Shown in pieces: positions 7,272-16,528 of a stretch of DNA of 64,000 nucleotides. The translations under genes and the position numbers were made by a program. Below the pieces are notes generated by a model that was not told where the DNA came from, did no database searches, and worked only from the letters and a program-made list of their open reading frames with translations. How positions within the stretch are numbered: the stretch's first letter is position 1; every line of letters starts with the position of its first letter. Origin of the DNA: Candidatus Polarisedimenticolaceae bacterium (GTDB lineage: Bacteria; Pseudomonadota; Gammaproteobacteria; Chromatiales; Chromatiaceae); the NCBI GenBank assembly GCA_021647945.1, contig JAKITT010000006.1, positions 1 to 64,000 of the forward strand. The letters run 5' to 3'.

Positions 7272-8263
7272 GCCTTGAGTTTGCTTGGCCTTGGCTCTTT
7301 GCTGCGCTACCGTTACCACTGTTGGCGATACTACTGCCACGTGCAGCAGAGCGTTCACTTGCCACACTGCGGGTGCCCTTCTTCACTGCGGTTAATACCC
7401 CTTCTCTACTACCAACTAAGCAGCGTTCCAACTTGCGTCTACTGTTGGCAATTGCTGCGTGGCTACTGTTGCTGACGGCTGCCGCCCGGCCACAGTTGAT
7501 TGGCGAACCGCTCCATCTACCGATCAGCGGCCGCGATTTGATGCTGGCCATCGACCTCTCCGGCAGTATGGAGAGCGACGATATGATGCTCAACAATCGT
7601 CGTATGAATCGTCTACACGCGGTTAAAGAGGTGGCGGGTGAGTTCATTGAGCGACGCACCGGCGACCGCCTGGGGCTGATCCTATTTGGTGACCAAGCCT
7701 ATCTACAGGCACCACTCACTTTTGACCGCAAAACAGTCCGTCAACTGCTCAACGAATCGGCCATTGGTCTCGCCGGTAAAAAGACCGCCATCGGCGATGC
7801 GATTGGTCTGGCGGTCAAACGGTTACGAGAGCAGTCACAGGAGAATCGCGTGCTGATTCTGCTCACCGATGGCAGTAATACCGCCGGCACAGTCGACCCG
7901 ATGAAGGCAGCGGATCTCGCCGCTCAAGAGGGGATTCGCATCCACACCATTGGCATCGGTGCCGATGAGCAGTTGATGCGTGGTTTCTTCGGCTCACGCC
8001 GGGTGATGAACACCGATCTTGATGAGGAGGCGCTCAAAGCGATTGCCCAGAAGACTAATGGCCGCTACTTTCGGGGTCGTGATCTAGCGTCACTGGAGGA
8101 GATCTACCAACTGCTTGATGAGCTGGAGCCCGTCGCCGAAGAGCAGCAGCTCTATCGCCCGGTTGACGAACTCTACCGCTGGCCACTGGCCGTCGCACTG
8201 CTATTGAGTATCCTCATCGCCTTGACAAATCGTGGGTTATTGCCGGGAGTGCGCCATGTTTGA
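7268..8263 (+). CDS. batA: BatA-like von Willebrand factor A membrane protein
   Basis: 331 residues from ATG 7268; an upstream TTG at 7238 is less likely because the ATG is coupled to the previous stop and begins directly with the first membrane segment (FAWPWLFAALPLPLLAILL). A second segment follows at about 60-78. The VWA domain has an intact metal-ion-dependent adhesion site, AIDLSGSMESDD, and the later LTDGSNTAG. A C-terminal membrane segment (WPLAVALLLSILIAL) closes it. BatA proteins were linked to aerotolerance in Bacteroides and work with MoxR ATPases at the inner membrane. Confidence 0.87.
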   Translation: MSLEFAWPWLFAALPLPLLAILLPRAAERSLATLRVPFFTAVNTPSLLPTKQRSNLRLLLAIAAWLLLLTAAARPQLIGEPLHLPISGRDLMLAIDLSGSMESDDMMLNNRRMNRLHAVKEVAGEFIERRTGDRLGLILFGDQAYLQAPLTFDRKTVRQLLNESAIGLAGKKTAIGDAIGLAVKRLREQSQENRVLILLTDGSNTAGTVDPMKAADLAAQEGIRIHTIGIGADEQLMRGFFGSRRVMNTDLDEEALKAIAQKTNGRYFRGRDLASLEEIYQLLDELEPVAEEQQLYRPVDELYRWPLAVALLLSILIALTNRGLLPGVRHV

Positions 8264-10046
8264 GCTGCTCCACCTGCAACATCCACATTGGCTCTGGGCA
8301 CTACTACCATTGAGTCTACTGCTCTGGTGGCTACTGAAACCCACACAACACGACAACCCGTGGAAAAAGGTGGTCGATGCCCATCTACTGCCGCTACTGA
8401 TGGCCGATGCCAACGGCAATATCAGCCGACTACCGATTATTCTACTCGCTATCGCCTGGCTACTGGGGGTGCTGGCACTGGCCGATCCGGTGTGGGAGAA
8501 ACAGTCCCGCCCCCTCTTCCAGGCACAGCAAGCGCGGGTCATTGTGCTCGATCTATCGCGTTCGATGCACACCACCGATGTCAAACCCAATCGTCTGGTA
8601 CGCGCCCGTTTCAAACTGCTTGATGTATTGAGTCAGACTGAGGAGACAGAGACGGGTTTGGTGGTATTTGCTGGCGATGCCTTCATCGTCTCACCCCTGA
8701 CACGTGATGCTAAAACCATCAATAATCTCGTCACCGCCCTTGAACCCTCCATCATGCCCATTCAGGGCAGCCGCGTTGATCTGGGGCTTAACAAAGCGGT
8801 CGAGCTACTGGCTCGGGCCGGTATCAGCAAGGGCGAAGTGCTGCTGATTGCCGATGGTTATGATGGCCGTCAGGCAATTGATGCAGCACGTGAACTGCAA
8901 ATGAAGGGGCACACGCTGTCGGTACTTGGTATCGGCACAGAGAAGGGTGACCTGTTACGTGATGGACGTGGTGAAATACTACAGACCCGCGCCGGAAAAA
9001 GTATCAACATCACATTTGATAATGATGCGATGCGCCAGCTGGCCAGTGTTGGAGGCGGTCGCTACACCACGCTGAGCAGTGGCGATGAAGATATCAACTA
9101 TCTGCTGCCTGACGAGTTCAATCCACTCAATAGTGAGACCGAGGCGACCGACCAGAAGAGTGATATCTGGCGTTCCGAAGGCCCCTATTTGGTGCTATTG
9201 CTGCTACCGCTGGCCGCTCTCGCCTTTCGTCGTGGCTGGTTGCTGAGTGTGATGTTACTGGTGGGTATTGCACTGCCGCCAGAACCGGCAATGGCATTCG
9301 GCTGGGATGATCTCTGGCAACGGCGTGACCAGCAGACCGCCAACGCCATTCAGCAGGGCGACTTTCAACGCGCTGCTGATCTGGCCAATGATCCCGCACA
9401 AAAAGGCACCGCAGCCTATCGTCAAAATGATTATGAATCAGCACTGGAGGCCTTCTCTGCACAACAGGGGGCCAACGGGCAATACAATCGAGGCAATGCG
9501 CTGGCGCAATTGGGGCGTCACCAGGAGGCGATTGATGCCTATGATGAGGCGTTGAAATTGGAGCCGGATATGGAGGATGCCAAGATCAACCGCGCAGAGG
9601 TTGAGCGGCTGATGCTGCAGCAAGAGGAGCAAGAGCAGCAGGAGCAGGATCAGCAGAGCGACGATCAGGATAAAAAAGAGGATCAAGAGGAGAAGCAGGG
9701 AGAGCAACCCGACAGCGACTCAGAGGAGGAGGGGGGTCAGCAAGATCCCTCAGATGAGCAGAAAGAGGGGGAATCGAAAGAGCAGGAGAAGGAAGCAGAG
9801 GAGTCTGACCCATCTAAAGCAGAAGAGGCGGAGAAAGAGGCTGCTGAGTCAACCGCTGAGGAGTCTGACAAAGAGCCAGAAGAGACCGCAGAAGCGGAGC
9901 CACTCACTCAGGAGGAGCAGCAGGCGATCGAGCAGTGGTTACGCCGTATTCCCGATGATCCCGCTGGCCTGTTGCGGCGCAAATTCAAATATCAGTATGG
10001 CCGACGCCCACCACGCTCAGGCACCGGGAGTGATCAGCCATGGTAA
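8256..10046 (+). CDS. BatB-BatC fusion: VWA membrane protein with TPR and acidic tail
   Basis: 596 residues from ATG 8256, which overlaps the BatA stop by 8 bases. Order: two N-terminal membrane segments (about 10-27 and 58-76), a VWA domain with intact DLSRSMHTTD metal site, two more membrane segments (about 305-350), TPR motifs (YRQNDYESALEAFSAQQGAN, then GNALAQLGRHQEAIDAYDEA), and a long low-complexity Glu/Gln/Asp/Ser stretch (about 455-555). A short basic C-terminus ends it. BatB and BatC are separate proteins in Bacteroides but are commonly fused in proteobacteria. The tail's bias creates spurious long frames on the other strand. Confidence 0.87.
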   Translation: MFELLHLQHPHWLWALLPLSLLLWWLLKPTQHDNPWKKVVDAHLLPLLMADANGNISRLPIILLAIAWLLGVLALADPVWEKQSRPLFQAQQARVIVLDLSRSMHTTDVKPNRLVRARFKLLDVLSQTEETETGLVVFAGDAFIVSPLTRDAKTINNLVTALEPSIMPIQGSRVDLGLNKAVELLARAGISKGEVLLIADGYDGRQAIDAARELQMKGHTLSVLGIGTEKGDLLRDGRGEILQTRAGKSINITFDNDAMRQLASVGGGRYTTLSSGDEDINYLLPDEFNPLNSETEATDQKSDIWRSEGPYLVLLLLPLAALAFRRGWLLSVMLLVGIALPPEPAMAFGWDDLWQRRDQQTANAIQQGDFQRAADLANDPAQKGTAAYRQNDYESALEAFSAQQGANGQYNRGNALAQLGRHQEAIDAYDEALKLEPDMEDAKINRAEVERLMLQQEEQEQQEQDQQSDDQDKKEDQEEKQGEQPDSDSEEEGGQQDPSDEQKEGESKEQEKEAEESDPSKAEEAEKEAAESTAEESDKEPEETAEAEPLTQEEQQAIEQWLRRIPDDPAGLLRRKFKYQYGRRPPRSGTGSDQPW

Positions 10047-11773
10047 TCCGTACGCTACTGCTCATCTGCTGCCTACTGCCCAGCACGCTGCTAGCCAAGG
10101 TAAATGCGACAGTCAACCAACGCAGCCTCTACCCTAGCGATGTTGTCATTCTAACCATTGAGGTTGAGAACCAAGATGGCGAGCCTGACTTCTCATCATT
10201 GAACAAAACATTCCGCATCGGCGGCACCAGCCAGAGCCAGCAGATCAGCATCATCAATGGCAGCCGCACTGACAGGACCACATGGCGTATTGAGCTTCAA
10301 CCATTGGCAGCCGGTAATGTGGTGATCCCTTCGATCCAGGTGGGTGATGAGCAGACGCAACCCATCTTGTTGACCATTAAACAACCCACCGAACAAGAGC
10401 AGGCACAAACAGCAAACAACATATTTGTTACGGTTGATATTGAGGGAGAGAACCAGCCCGCCTTTGTACAGCAGCAGATCCGCTATAGCGTACGCCTCTT
10501 CTATCGCATACCACTGCTCGACGGTGAGTTGAGCACCCCCTTGATTGAACATACGATCATTGAGCAGTTGGGAGAAGGTGAGCGCTACCGCGTCCATAAA
10601 GATGGCTCAGAGTATCAGGTGATTGAACGTCACTACGCCATCTTCCCTGAGAAGAGCGGCCCACTGACCATTCCGCCGATCCGTTTCCAAGGCCGAATCA
10701 GTGTCAATACACCGCAACAACAACGTCCACGCTCAACCCGTGAACGCTTCTTCCAGGACAACTTTTTCAACCAACCACGACGCGCACAACGCAGTCGCCC
10801 GGTAGAGGTAGAGAGCGAGGCGATCACACTACAGATCGCGCCACAACCAGATCAATATAGTGGCCAACACTGGCTGCCCAGTGAACAGATATCACTGAAA
10901 GATAGCTGGGCCAAATCACCCCCCGAGTTTCGTGCCGGCCAACCCGTGAGCCGCACCATCACCATTGAAGCCAAAGGTTTAGCCGCATCACACATCCCTC
11001 AGTTAACACTCGATATTCCCGATCACCTTCGTATCTACCCAGAGCCGACAAAGACCGAAAGTGTCACTGACGGCAGTTGGGTCTATGGACAGAGCGAGCA
11101 GAGATTCACCTATATCCCCTCCCAGTCTGGCCGCCAGAAGATACCGGCCGTGACATTAGTTTGGTGGAACATCACCACCGGAGAGCAGCAGAGCAGCACC
11201 CTGCCCGCTTGGCAGATTGATGTCCTGCCGCCCCTTGAGGAGCATAGAGATCAGCCAGCGGCAGAAATTGAGAAGATAGAGACAAAAAAGGTTGATGAGG
11301 CGGAGACACTACCAGCCCAACCGCACGAGAGTGAAAGCAACTGGCTCTACCTAGCACTCACCATTCTGCTTATTTCTCTACTATTGATGGCTCGTTATCT
11401 AAACCAACTAAAGGCCTTCATTGCGCAGCTAATGCCGACAAAAGATAGCGCAAGCAAGCGCACTACCCTCTTGGCAGATCTGCAGCGTGCCTGTGCAGAC
11501 AATGATCCCGTTGCGGCTAAACGCGGCCTGTTAGAGTTCGCCACTGAAACATGGCCGGACCAGCCGCCGCTTGGACTCACGGCACTGGCAGGACGACTTG
11601 AAGGGGCAGAGGCTCAGCTAGAGGCGTTGGATCGGGCGCTTTATGCGGCAGAAGAGAACCGCAGCTGGAACGGAGAGGCGTTATGGAAAATCGTCCAACA
11701 TGGTTTTAAAACAGAACCCCACTCAGACAAGTGCCAACAGGAGAGGCTCGCCCCACTCTATCCAACTCTTTAG
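10040..11773 (+). CDS. batD: BatD-like protein (oxygen-tolerance family)
   Basis: 577 residues: signal peptide (about 1-18, ending TLLA), beta-rich periplasmic domains containing VNQRSLYPSDVVILTIEVEN and the RVHKDGSEYQVIERHYAIFP stretch, a membrane segment near 435-452 (WLYLALTILLISLLLMARYL), and a cytoplasmic helical tail (DLQRACADNDPVAAKRGLLE). This is the standard BatD arrangement. The ATG overlaps the upstream stop by 7 bases and is the last gene of the operon. With BatA and BatB/C it probably forms an inner-membrane complex powered or assembled by the MoxR ATPase; the substrate is unknown. Confidence 0.85.
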   Translation: MVIRTLLLICCLLPSTLLAKVNATVNQRSLYPSDVVILTIEVENQDGEPDFSSLNKTFRIGGTSQSQQISIINGSRTDRTTWRIELQPLAAGNVVIPSIQVGDEQTQPILLTIKQPTEQEQAQTANNIFVTVDIEGENQPAFVQQQIRYSVRLFYRIPLLDGELSTPLIEHTIIEQLGEGERYRVHKDGSEYQVIERHYAIFPEKSGPLTIPPIRFQGRISVNTPQQQRPRSTRERFFQDNFFNQPRRAQRSRPVEVESEAITLQIAPQPDQYSGQHWLPSEQISLKDSWAKSPPEFRAGQPVSRTITIEAKGLAASHIPQLTLDIPDHLRIYPEPTKTESVTDGSWVYGQSEQRFTYIPSQSGRQKIPAVTLVWWNITTGEQQSSTLPAWQIDVLPPLEEHRDQPAAEIEKIETKKVDEAETLPAQPHESESNWLYLALTILLISLLLMARYLNQLKAFIAQLMPTKDSASKRTTLLADLQRACADNDPVAAKRGLLEFATETWPDQPPLGLTALAGRLEGAEAQLEALDRALYAAEENRSWNGEALWKIVQHGFKTEPHSDKCQQERLAPLYPTL

Positions 11774-11907
11774 GGGGGTATAGAGAGGTAGATCGGCGAT
11801 GCATTGCACTATTTTTACCAGGTTATTGGCCGTTGATAACAGTCCATCTCTAAACTGCTTAGCGCCCTGTTTAACCCGGTACAACTGGTCGGCTGCAACA
11901 GATTCAA

Positions 11908-11938
11908 AGCTCTCCAACACCACAGGTGTTGGAGAGCT
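11908..11938 (+). terminator. Strong hairpin after the Bat operon
   Basis: AGCTCTCCAACAC (11908-11920) and GTGTTGGAGAGCT (11926-11938) are perfectly complementary around CACAG. No T-run follows on either strand, so classic intrinsic termination is uncertain, but the placement between convergent operons (batD and pckA) fits an end-of-transcript or RNA-stabilising hairpin. Confidence 0.5.
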
Positions 11939-11950
11939 GACTAGATAACC

Positions 11951-11991
11951 TAGGGAACCTCTAAATAAGTCATGATTGTTTTAGACTGACT
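11951..11991. repeat. MITE-family arm at the 3' end of pckA
   Basis: TAGGGAACCTCTAAATAAGT followed by CATGATTGTTTTAGACTGAC matches one arm of the family; the other arm is absent. The pckA stop codon (TAA, read on the minus strand at 11983-11981) lies inside this arm, so the element probably defines the present C-terminus of the enzyme. Confidence 0.6.
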
Positions 11992-13582
11992 TTGGCCCAG
12001 CTGCAATCACCGCAGGTGATACCATCGATTCAAACGCTTTAAAGTTCTCTCTAAAGGCATTGGCTAACTCACGGGCCTTCGTTTCATAAGCGGCTCTGTC
12101 CTGCCAAGTATTGGCGGGGTGAAGAACATCTGACGCAACCCCCTCACAAGATTCAGGTATCAGCAGACCAAAAATAGGATCCTCTTGCACCGGCACTTTT
12201 GCCAATTCACCCGACAGTGCGGCATTCAACAGGGCACGGGTCAAATTGATATCCATCCGCTCACCGACACCATATGGACCACCAGACCAACCGGTATTAA
12301 TCAGCCAGCATTGAACATCATGTTGCTCCAACTTTTCACCCAGCAATTTGCCATAGACACCCGGCTCCAGTGACATAAAGGGTGCACCAAAACAGGTGCT
12401 GAAGGTGGCCTGTGGCTCAGTGATACCCGCCTCTGTTCCAGCCACTTTGGCGGTATAACCAGAGAGGAAATGGTACATCGCTTGCTCTGTAGTCAATTTG
12501 GCGATAGGCGGCAAAACACCAAACGCATCACAGGTGAGCATGATGATATTTTTTGGATGGCCCGCAATACCGGGGTAGATGGCATTGGGGATGTGGGTAA
12601 TGGGATAGGCGGCACGGGTGTTCTCGGTCAGGTCACTATCATCAAGATTGACCCGGCGGTGGTGGAAATCCATACCGACATTTTCAAGAATGGTGCCAAA
12701 ACGACGGGTAGTTTCATAGATCAACGGCTCTTTTTCTTTTGAGAGGTTGATCACTTTGGCATAACACCCCCCCTCTAAGTTGAAGACACCATTATCACCC
12801 CAGCCGTGTTCATCATCTCCCAACAATCTGCGTTTTGGATCGGCTGAAAGCGTTGTTTTGCCGGTACCTGAGAGACCAAACATAATCGCAACATCACCCG
12901 CTTCCCCCACATTGGCAGAGGCGTGCATGGAGAGGATATTCTCTTGTGGCAACATAAAGTTCATGACAGAGAAGATCGACTTCTTTATCTCACCCGCATA
13001 GGGTGTGCCGCCGATCAGGACTTGGCGTCGACCAAAATGGACGATGATGAAGGCTTCAGAGTTGGTGCCATCTTCATCCGGCACCGCGTGTAGATGGGGG
13101 ACATGCAGAACGGTAAATTGTGCTTCATCTGTTTTCAATTTCCGTCCTAGATTTTCTGGCCGGATAAACATGGTGCGGGCAAAAAGGGAGTGCCACGCAT
13201 CATGCGTGATCACTTTGATCTGCAATTCATGGTCGGGGTCAGCCCCCACCAGCAGATCCTGAACGAAGATATCTTTCCCTTCTAGGTAGTGACAGGCACG
13301 GCTGTAGAGCTTGTCATAACTCGCTTCACTGATGGGCCGGTTGACCTCGCTCCACCACACCTGCTCACGACTGGAAGGTTCATCGACGATAAATTTGTCG
13401 TTGGGCGATCGTCCCGTATAACTCCCTGTACGTGTAACCAAAGGCCCCAAGTGGGCAAGAAAGCCCTCCCGCCGCCGTATCGCTGCCTCATACAGTTGGG
13501 CAGTGGGAAGGTTATCGTGAATATTGCCTAGGTTTTTAAGGCCCAGTCCTACCAATACTCCATCAAGGTCGTTGCTACTCAA
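11981..13582 (-). CDS. pckA: Phosphoenolpyruvate carboxykinase (ATP)
   Basis: 533 residues, normal for the ATP-dependent family. The P-loop GLSGTGKTTLSAD, the metal-binding GDDEHGWGDNGVFNLEGGCY, the substrate-binding RTGSYTGRSPNDKFIVDEPS and the later YTAKVAGTEAGITEPQ are all present. It converts oxaloacetate and ATP to phosphoenolpyruvate and CO2 in the cytoplasm, feeding gluconeogenesis or running in the carboxylating direction. The start is a TTG at 13582 chosen for its GGAG box 8 bases upstream and because the N-terminus matches the family. The stop codon lies inside a repeat arm. It is a monocistronic minus-strand gene. Confidence 0.96.
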   Translation of the reverse strand: MSSNDLDGVLVGLGLKNLGNIHDNLPTAQLYEAAIRRREGFLAHLGPLVTRTGSYTGRSPNDKFIVDEPSSREQVWWSEVNRPISEASYDKLYSRACHYLEGKDIFVQDLLVGADPDHELQIKVITHDAWHSLFARTMFIRPENLGRKLKTDEAQFTVLHVPHLHAVPDEDGTNSEAFIIVHFGRRQVLIGGTPYAGEIKKSIFSVMNFMLPQENILSMHASANVGEAGDVAIMFGLSGTGKTTLSADPKRRLLGDDEHGWGDNGVFNLEGGCYAKVINLSKEKEPLIYETTRRFGTILENVGMDFHHRRVNLDDSDLTENTRAAYPITHIPNAIYPGIAGHPKNIIMLTCDAFGVLPPIAKLTTEQAMYHFLSGYTAKVAGTEAGITEPQATFSTCFGAPFMSLEPGVYGKLLGEKLEQHDVQCWLINTGWSGGPYGVGERMDINLTRALLNAALSGELAKVPVQEDPIFGLLIPESCEGVASDVLHPANTWQDRAAYETKARELANAFRENFKAFESMVSPAVIAAGPKSV

Positions 13583-13590
13583 TTTGGTTA

Positions 13591-13594
13591 CTCC
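13591..13594 (-). promoter_or_regulatory. Ribosome-binding site for the TTG start of pckA
   Basis: GGAG on the minus strand, 8 bases before the TTG at 13582-13580. No in-frame ATG with a comparable site lies nearby, so it decides the start. Confidence 0.55.
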
Positions 13595-13650
13595 AAGATT
13601 TTATCGTTTTCTTTAAGGTAAAAAGACATAGGTTTATGCGCTTTCACATT

Positions 13651-13831
13651 AGGGAACCTCTGATTAAGTCTGGTTGAATTTAGGCTGAAATAAAACTGTT
13701 CCGATTAGTTTCAAAGTGAGCTGTAATAGTTGTTCTATTGCAGCGATCTTCGGAGCAAATCGGGGCAGTTTTAGCGGAGCTTTAGCGAATCTTATGCTTT
13801 AGTGCAACCAGACTTATTCAGAGGTTCCTTA
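13651..13831. mobile_element. MITE-like element, full-length copy B
   Basis: 181 bp with ends AGGGAACCTCTGATTAAGTC and (reverse complement) TAAGGAACCTCTGAATAAGT, bracketed by TA. The interior is close to copy A (CTATTGCAGCGATCTTCGGA, AATCGGGGCAGTTTTAG) but has an extra 20 bases near the right end (GCGGAGCTTTAGCGAATC), which also appear at 17640. It sits upstream of pckA on the far side of its promoter region. Confidence 0.7.
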
Positions 13832-14061
13832 GTATTCAGAATGATCTTTCATTACGGATATATTTGCAAAATATTATCGGGATAATACTGAGAAATTTAC
13901 GGGAAACGCTCCCCTTTCAACGTAAAAGGGATATTTAAGAAATCATGACTGTTTTAGAGTGGCCGAAACGACCCTGATTAATAGAAAATGCTCATCCCAT
14001 CTGAAATTTTGAGCAAGCATTGATGGTTGTCCAATAATTGTTAATCAATGTGCTGAACAAC
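13832..14061. other. Intergenic region with a partial MITE arm (13937-13980)
   Basis: Between copy B and the PilZ gene the sequence is AT-rich. At 13937-13980 a degenerate arm reads AAATCATGACTGTTTTAGAG then TGGCCGAAACGACCCTGATT, matching the long arm of the family. I see no open frame of note and no clear promoter. Confidence 0.5.
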
Positions 14062-14664
14062 TTACTCCGCTTCACGCTCTTCACGTATCCGTCGCAGTGA
14101 CTCTCCTTGCTTGCGCAGAATATGCCGAATCAGCGCATCGCGATCATTATCACGAATGAACTCAAAATCTACACGAATCTGGTATCCACCCTCTTTTGAG
14201 GCGTCACATGAGATAACCCGGCCATAGATCAGAATACCTGTGTAGGTGGGAAATAACAGCAATTTGACCTCAAGCGGAATCTGCAACGTCACCGGTTCTT
14301 CAACTTCAAAGGCGATACCTCCAGCACTCAAGTTGACCACTTGGGTCGGCTGCTCAACCAAATCACTATTTTTTGATATGTAGGTCTGCGCCAAAATCTC
14401 AATTTTTTCATCAAGCGCTCTTAGATAATCTGCCGTATCTGGATCTCGTTGATCAATTCGGTGCAATGAGGCTGAAAGCTGTTGAGTAATGCTCGACATG
14501 CGCGTCATGATGGTCAGACTATCCGTCAAGCCGAAGGCAAGCTCCTTAACGCCATTAGACATCTCATCCTCAGTGAGGCATTTAAAGCTCAAATTCACTT
14601 TGTCATCCAAACGGAAGAACTCACGTCGATCTTTCTCATCATTCTCTTTTTTGGCGTCGCTCAT
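14062..14664 (-). CDS. PilZ-domain protein
   Basis: 200 residues. An early RREFFRLDD segment supplies the arginine motif (RxxxR) and NLSAGGIAFEVEEPVTLQIP supplies the D/NxSxxG motif of a c-di-GMP-binding PilZ barrel; between them lies a helical segment of about 80 residues (LTIMTRMSSITQQLSASLHR, RALDEKIEILAQTYI). The C-terminus is charged. Such proteins bind c-di-GMP and modulate motility or polysaccharide output. It lies downstream of the pomAB stator genes in the same direction after a 189-bp gap, so a link to flagellar braking is plausible but unproven. Start ATG 14664. Confidence 0.82.
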   Translation of the reverse strand: MSDAKKENDEKDRREFFRLDDKVNLSFKCLTEDEMSNGVKELAFGLTDSLTIMTRMSSITQQLSASLHRIDQRDPDTADYLRALDEKIEILAQTYISKNSDLVEQPTQVVNLSAGGIAFEVEEPVTLQIPLEVKLLLFPTYTGILIYGRVISCDASKEGGYQIRVDFEFIRDNDRDALIRHILRKQGESLRRIREEREAE

Positions 14665-14707
14665 AATCCTAAAATCTACAGTTGGATGTGGTGGATTGGG
14701 ATGAGGA

Positions 14708-14733
14708 GTTAGGCAGACGGTTTACTGCCTAAC
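14708..14733 (-). terminator. Hairpin between pomB and the PilZ gene
   Basis: GTTAGGCAG (14708-14716) pairs with CTGCCTAAC (14725-14733) around an 8-base loop. It lies 44 bp upstream of the PilZ start, so it may act as an attenuator or 5' leader hairpin. A single arm of the ACTAAGAAGGTCG repeat is nearby at 14788-14800. Confidence 0.35.
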
Positions 14734-14853
14734 ATCACCCTCCCTACAGCTAAACAAGGGGCATTGGAACCAATGTACTACATAACTACTAAGAAGGTCG
14801 TTGGGATCTCTATTATCAGAACTGAGAGATCAACAGTGGCATGCTGGATGAAC

Positions 14854-15759
14854 TTAACCTGAGGTCTTTTTTGTTGCCTGTATCTCTTTACCTGAATCTA
14901 TATGCTGCCCCTGTTCCAGCACCAACTCAACCCGTCTATTTCTGGCTCTATTTTCAGCTGAGTCATTGGGGACAATCGGTTGAGTATCAGCATAACCCTC
15001 TATTTTAACCCGCCCCATATCAACATTGGGGTGCCGTAATAACGCATGCACCACCGTCACTGCGCGGGCAGTAGATAGCTCCCAATTTGAGCGGAAACGC
15101 AGGGTTGAAATCGGTATATCGTCTGTATGACCAGCGACGACAATTTCCCCCTCTTGACTCGCAACCACCACACTTATTTTATCCATCACATCAAAAAATT
15201 CAGGGTGCGGCTGATCACTACCCGATCCAAACGAGCCTTTCTCTTGGATACGAATAATGACACGCGTTTCATCATGTTCAACCTCCACCATTCCCTTCTC
15301 AATCTCTTCAGCTAGGTCCTCTTTTAACTCCTCTGCAGTCTTGTCTGCCTGTTCTGCCATCTTCCTCAGCATGGCGGCCATCAACTCTTCATTGATATCA
15401 GGCTCTTCATTAGCCTCCATCTCATCCTTTTTATCTTGATCAACATCAAGATTTTGGCTCATATCATCAGTGGTCATCTGCTTGATCTCTTTCAGCAGCG
15501 TCGGCTCTGGCTTACCAGGTGTGAACTCCATTTTTACGACACTAATGCCTTTTACAATCTCACTGGCGGGTATCTCCCTTTGCACACCAAAAGCATCTTT
15601 CATTGAATCCGCCATTTTTTTAAAGCGAACCGCATCCATCTCAGCAAATGAGAGAAGTAGCACAAAAAAGCACATCAGTAGTGACATCAAATCTGCAAAA
15701 GTGGCCAGCCAGGGTGGCAACCCCTCCTCACATGGCGGGCACTCCTGCATATCAGGCAT
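14854..15759 (-). CDS. pomB: Flagellar stator protein PomB/MotB type
   Basis: 301 residues. The N-terminus CPPCEEGLPPWLATFADLMS carries the membrane helix with the ion-coupling Asp (ADLMSLLMCFFVLLLSFAEM), followed by the plug/linker region. An OmpA-like peptidoglycan-binding domain occupies about 190-285 (VAGHTDDIPISTLRFRSNWE, RVKIEGYADTQPIV, NRARNRRVEL). The N-terminal sequence resembles sodium-driven PomB of Vibrio more than proton-driven MotB. The start overlaps the pomA stop by 8 bases. It anchors the stator to the cell wall. No flagellar structural genes are in this window. Confidence 0.88.
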   Translation of the reverse strand: MPDMQECPPCEEGLPPWLATFADLMSLLMCFFVLLLSFAEMDAVRFKKMADSMKDAFGVQREIPASEIVKGISVVKMEFTPGKPEPTLLKEIKQMTTDDMSQNLDVDQDKKDEMEANEEPDINEELMAAMLRKMAEQADKTAEELKEDLAEEIEKGMVEVEHDETRVIIRIQEKGSFGSGSDQPHPEFFDVMDKISVVVASQEGEIVVAGHTDDIPISTLRFRSNWELSTARAVTVVHALLRHPNVDMGRVKIEGYADTQPIVPNDSAENRARNRRVELVLEQGQHIDSGKEIQATKKTSG

Positions 15760-16528
15760 CTGCCGCTACCTCATCGTCATCACGTGCTCGTTTTCCAGCA
15801 GGCAGATAGGTTGAGAGCAGCTGTTCAAGAATTTTAGGGTTCATGCCCTCTTGAATGCCAGAGATGGTCTCTACAATCAGGGCACGATTGATCTTCTCCA
15901 GTTCGGTGACACGGGCTAATTTATCCGCTAAGGGGTTAGCAAAAGTATTTGCGATAATAGCCCCGTAGAGTGTCGTCAACAGTGCAACAGCCATGGCTGG
16001 GCCAATACTGGCTGGGTCAGACATATTGGCTAACATCTGAACCAAACCAATCAGGGTGCCAATCATGCCCATCGCAGGAGCCATGACCCCCATATTTTTG
16101 AACATTCGCTGACCCACCTCATGTCGATGGATCGTTTGCGCAATATCTTTGCTCAACATTTTACTGACCAACGCAGGATCATGACCATCTACACAGAGAT
16201 TGATGCCTTGCTTAAGAAAATCATTGCTTATCTCCTGCCCTTCAAGTGCAAGCAGTCCATTTTTACGGGCTACATCAGCCAGTATCACAGCCTCTTCAAT
16301 GAGTGCCCTGGGGTCATCGACTTGGTAGACAAAAGCCTTCATTGCCACTCCAAATGATGCCAAGAAGTCAGAGAGAGAGACCTGCATCAGTACAACCATT
16401 GTGGTTCCACCAACCACAATCAGGATGGAAGGCACGTTGATAAACAACATCACATCACCACCGGTTGCAATCGCTCCGATGATGACACCAAGCCCACCTA
16501 TGAGCCCAATAATTGTTGCAATATCCAC
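15752..16528 (-). CDS. pomA: Flagellar stator protein PomA/MotA type
   Basis: 258 residues with four membrane segments (about 5-22, 30-47, 148-170, 180-200). GLIGGLGVIIGAIATGGDVM at the start, MGMIGTLIGLVQMLANMSDP and IGPAMAVALLTTLYGAIIAN are hallmark MotA/PomA stretches; the spacing and sequence match PomA. The start is a GTG at 16528 with a GGGAGAG box 8 bases upstream. It forms the ion channel with the PomB-like protein and couples ion flow to rotor torque. Gene order pomA-pomB followed by a PilZ gene on the same strand. Confidence 0.9.
   Translation of the reverse strand: MDIATIIGLIGGLGVIIGAIATGGDVMLFINVPSILIVVGGTTMVVLMQVSLSDFLASFGVAMKAFVYQVDDPRALIEEAVILADVARKNGLLALEGQEISNDFLKQGINLCVDGHDPALVSKMLSKDIAQTIHRHEVGQRMFKNMGVMAPAMGMIGTLIGLVQMLANMSDPASIGPAMAVALLTTLYGAIIANTFANPLADKLARVTELEKINRALIVETISGIQEGMNPKILEQLLSTYLPAGKRARDDDEVAADA

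Noticed and set aside
9438-9707. Leucine-rich minus-strand frame opposite the BatB-BatC gene
   Set aside because: It is the antisense of the Glu/Gln-rich tail, so the leucine runs are a by-product of codon bias, not a gene.
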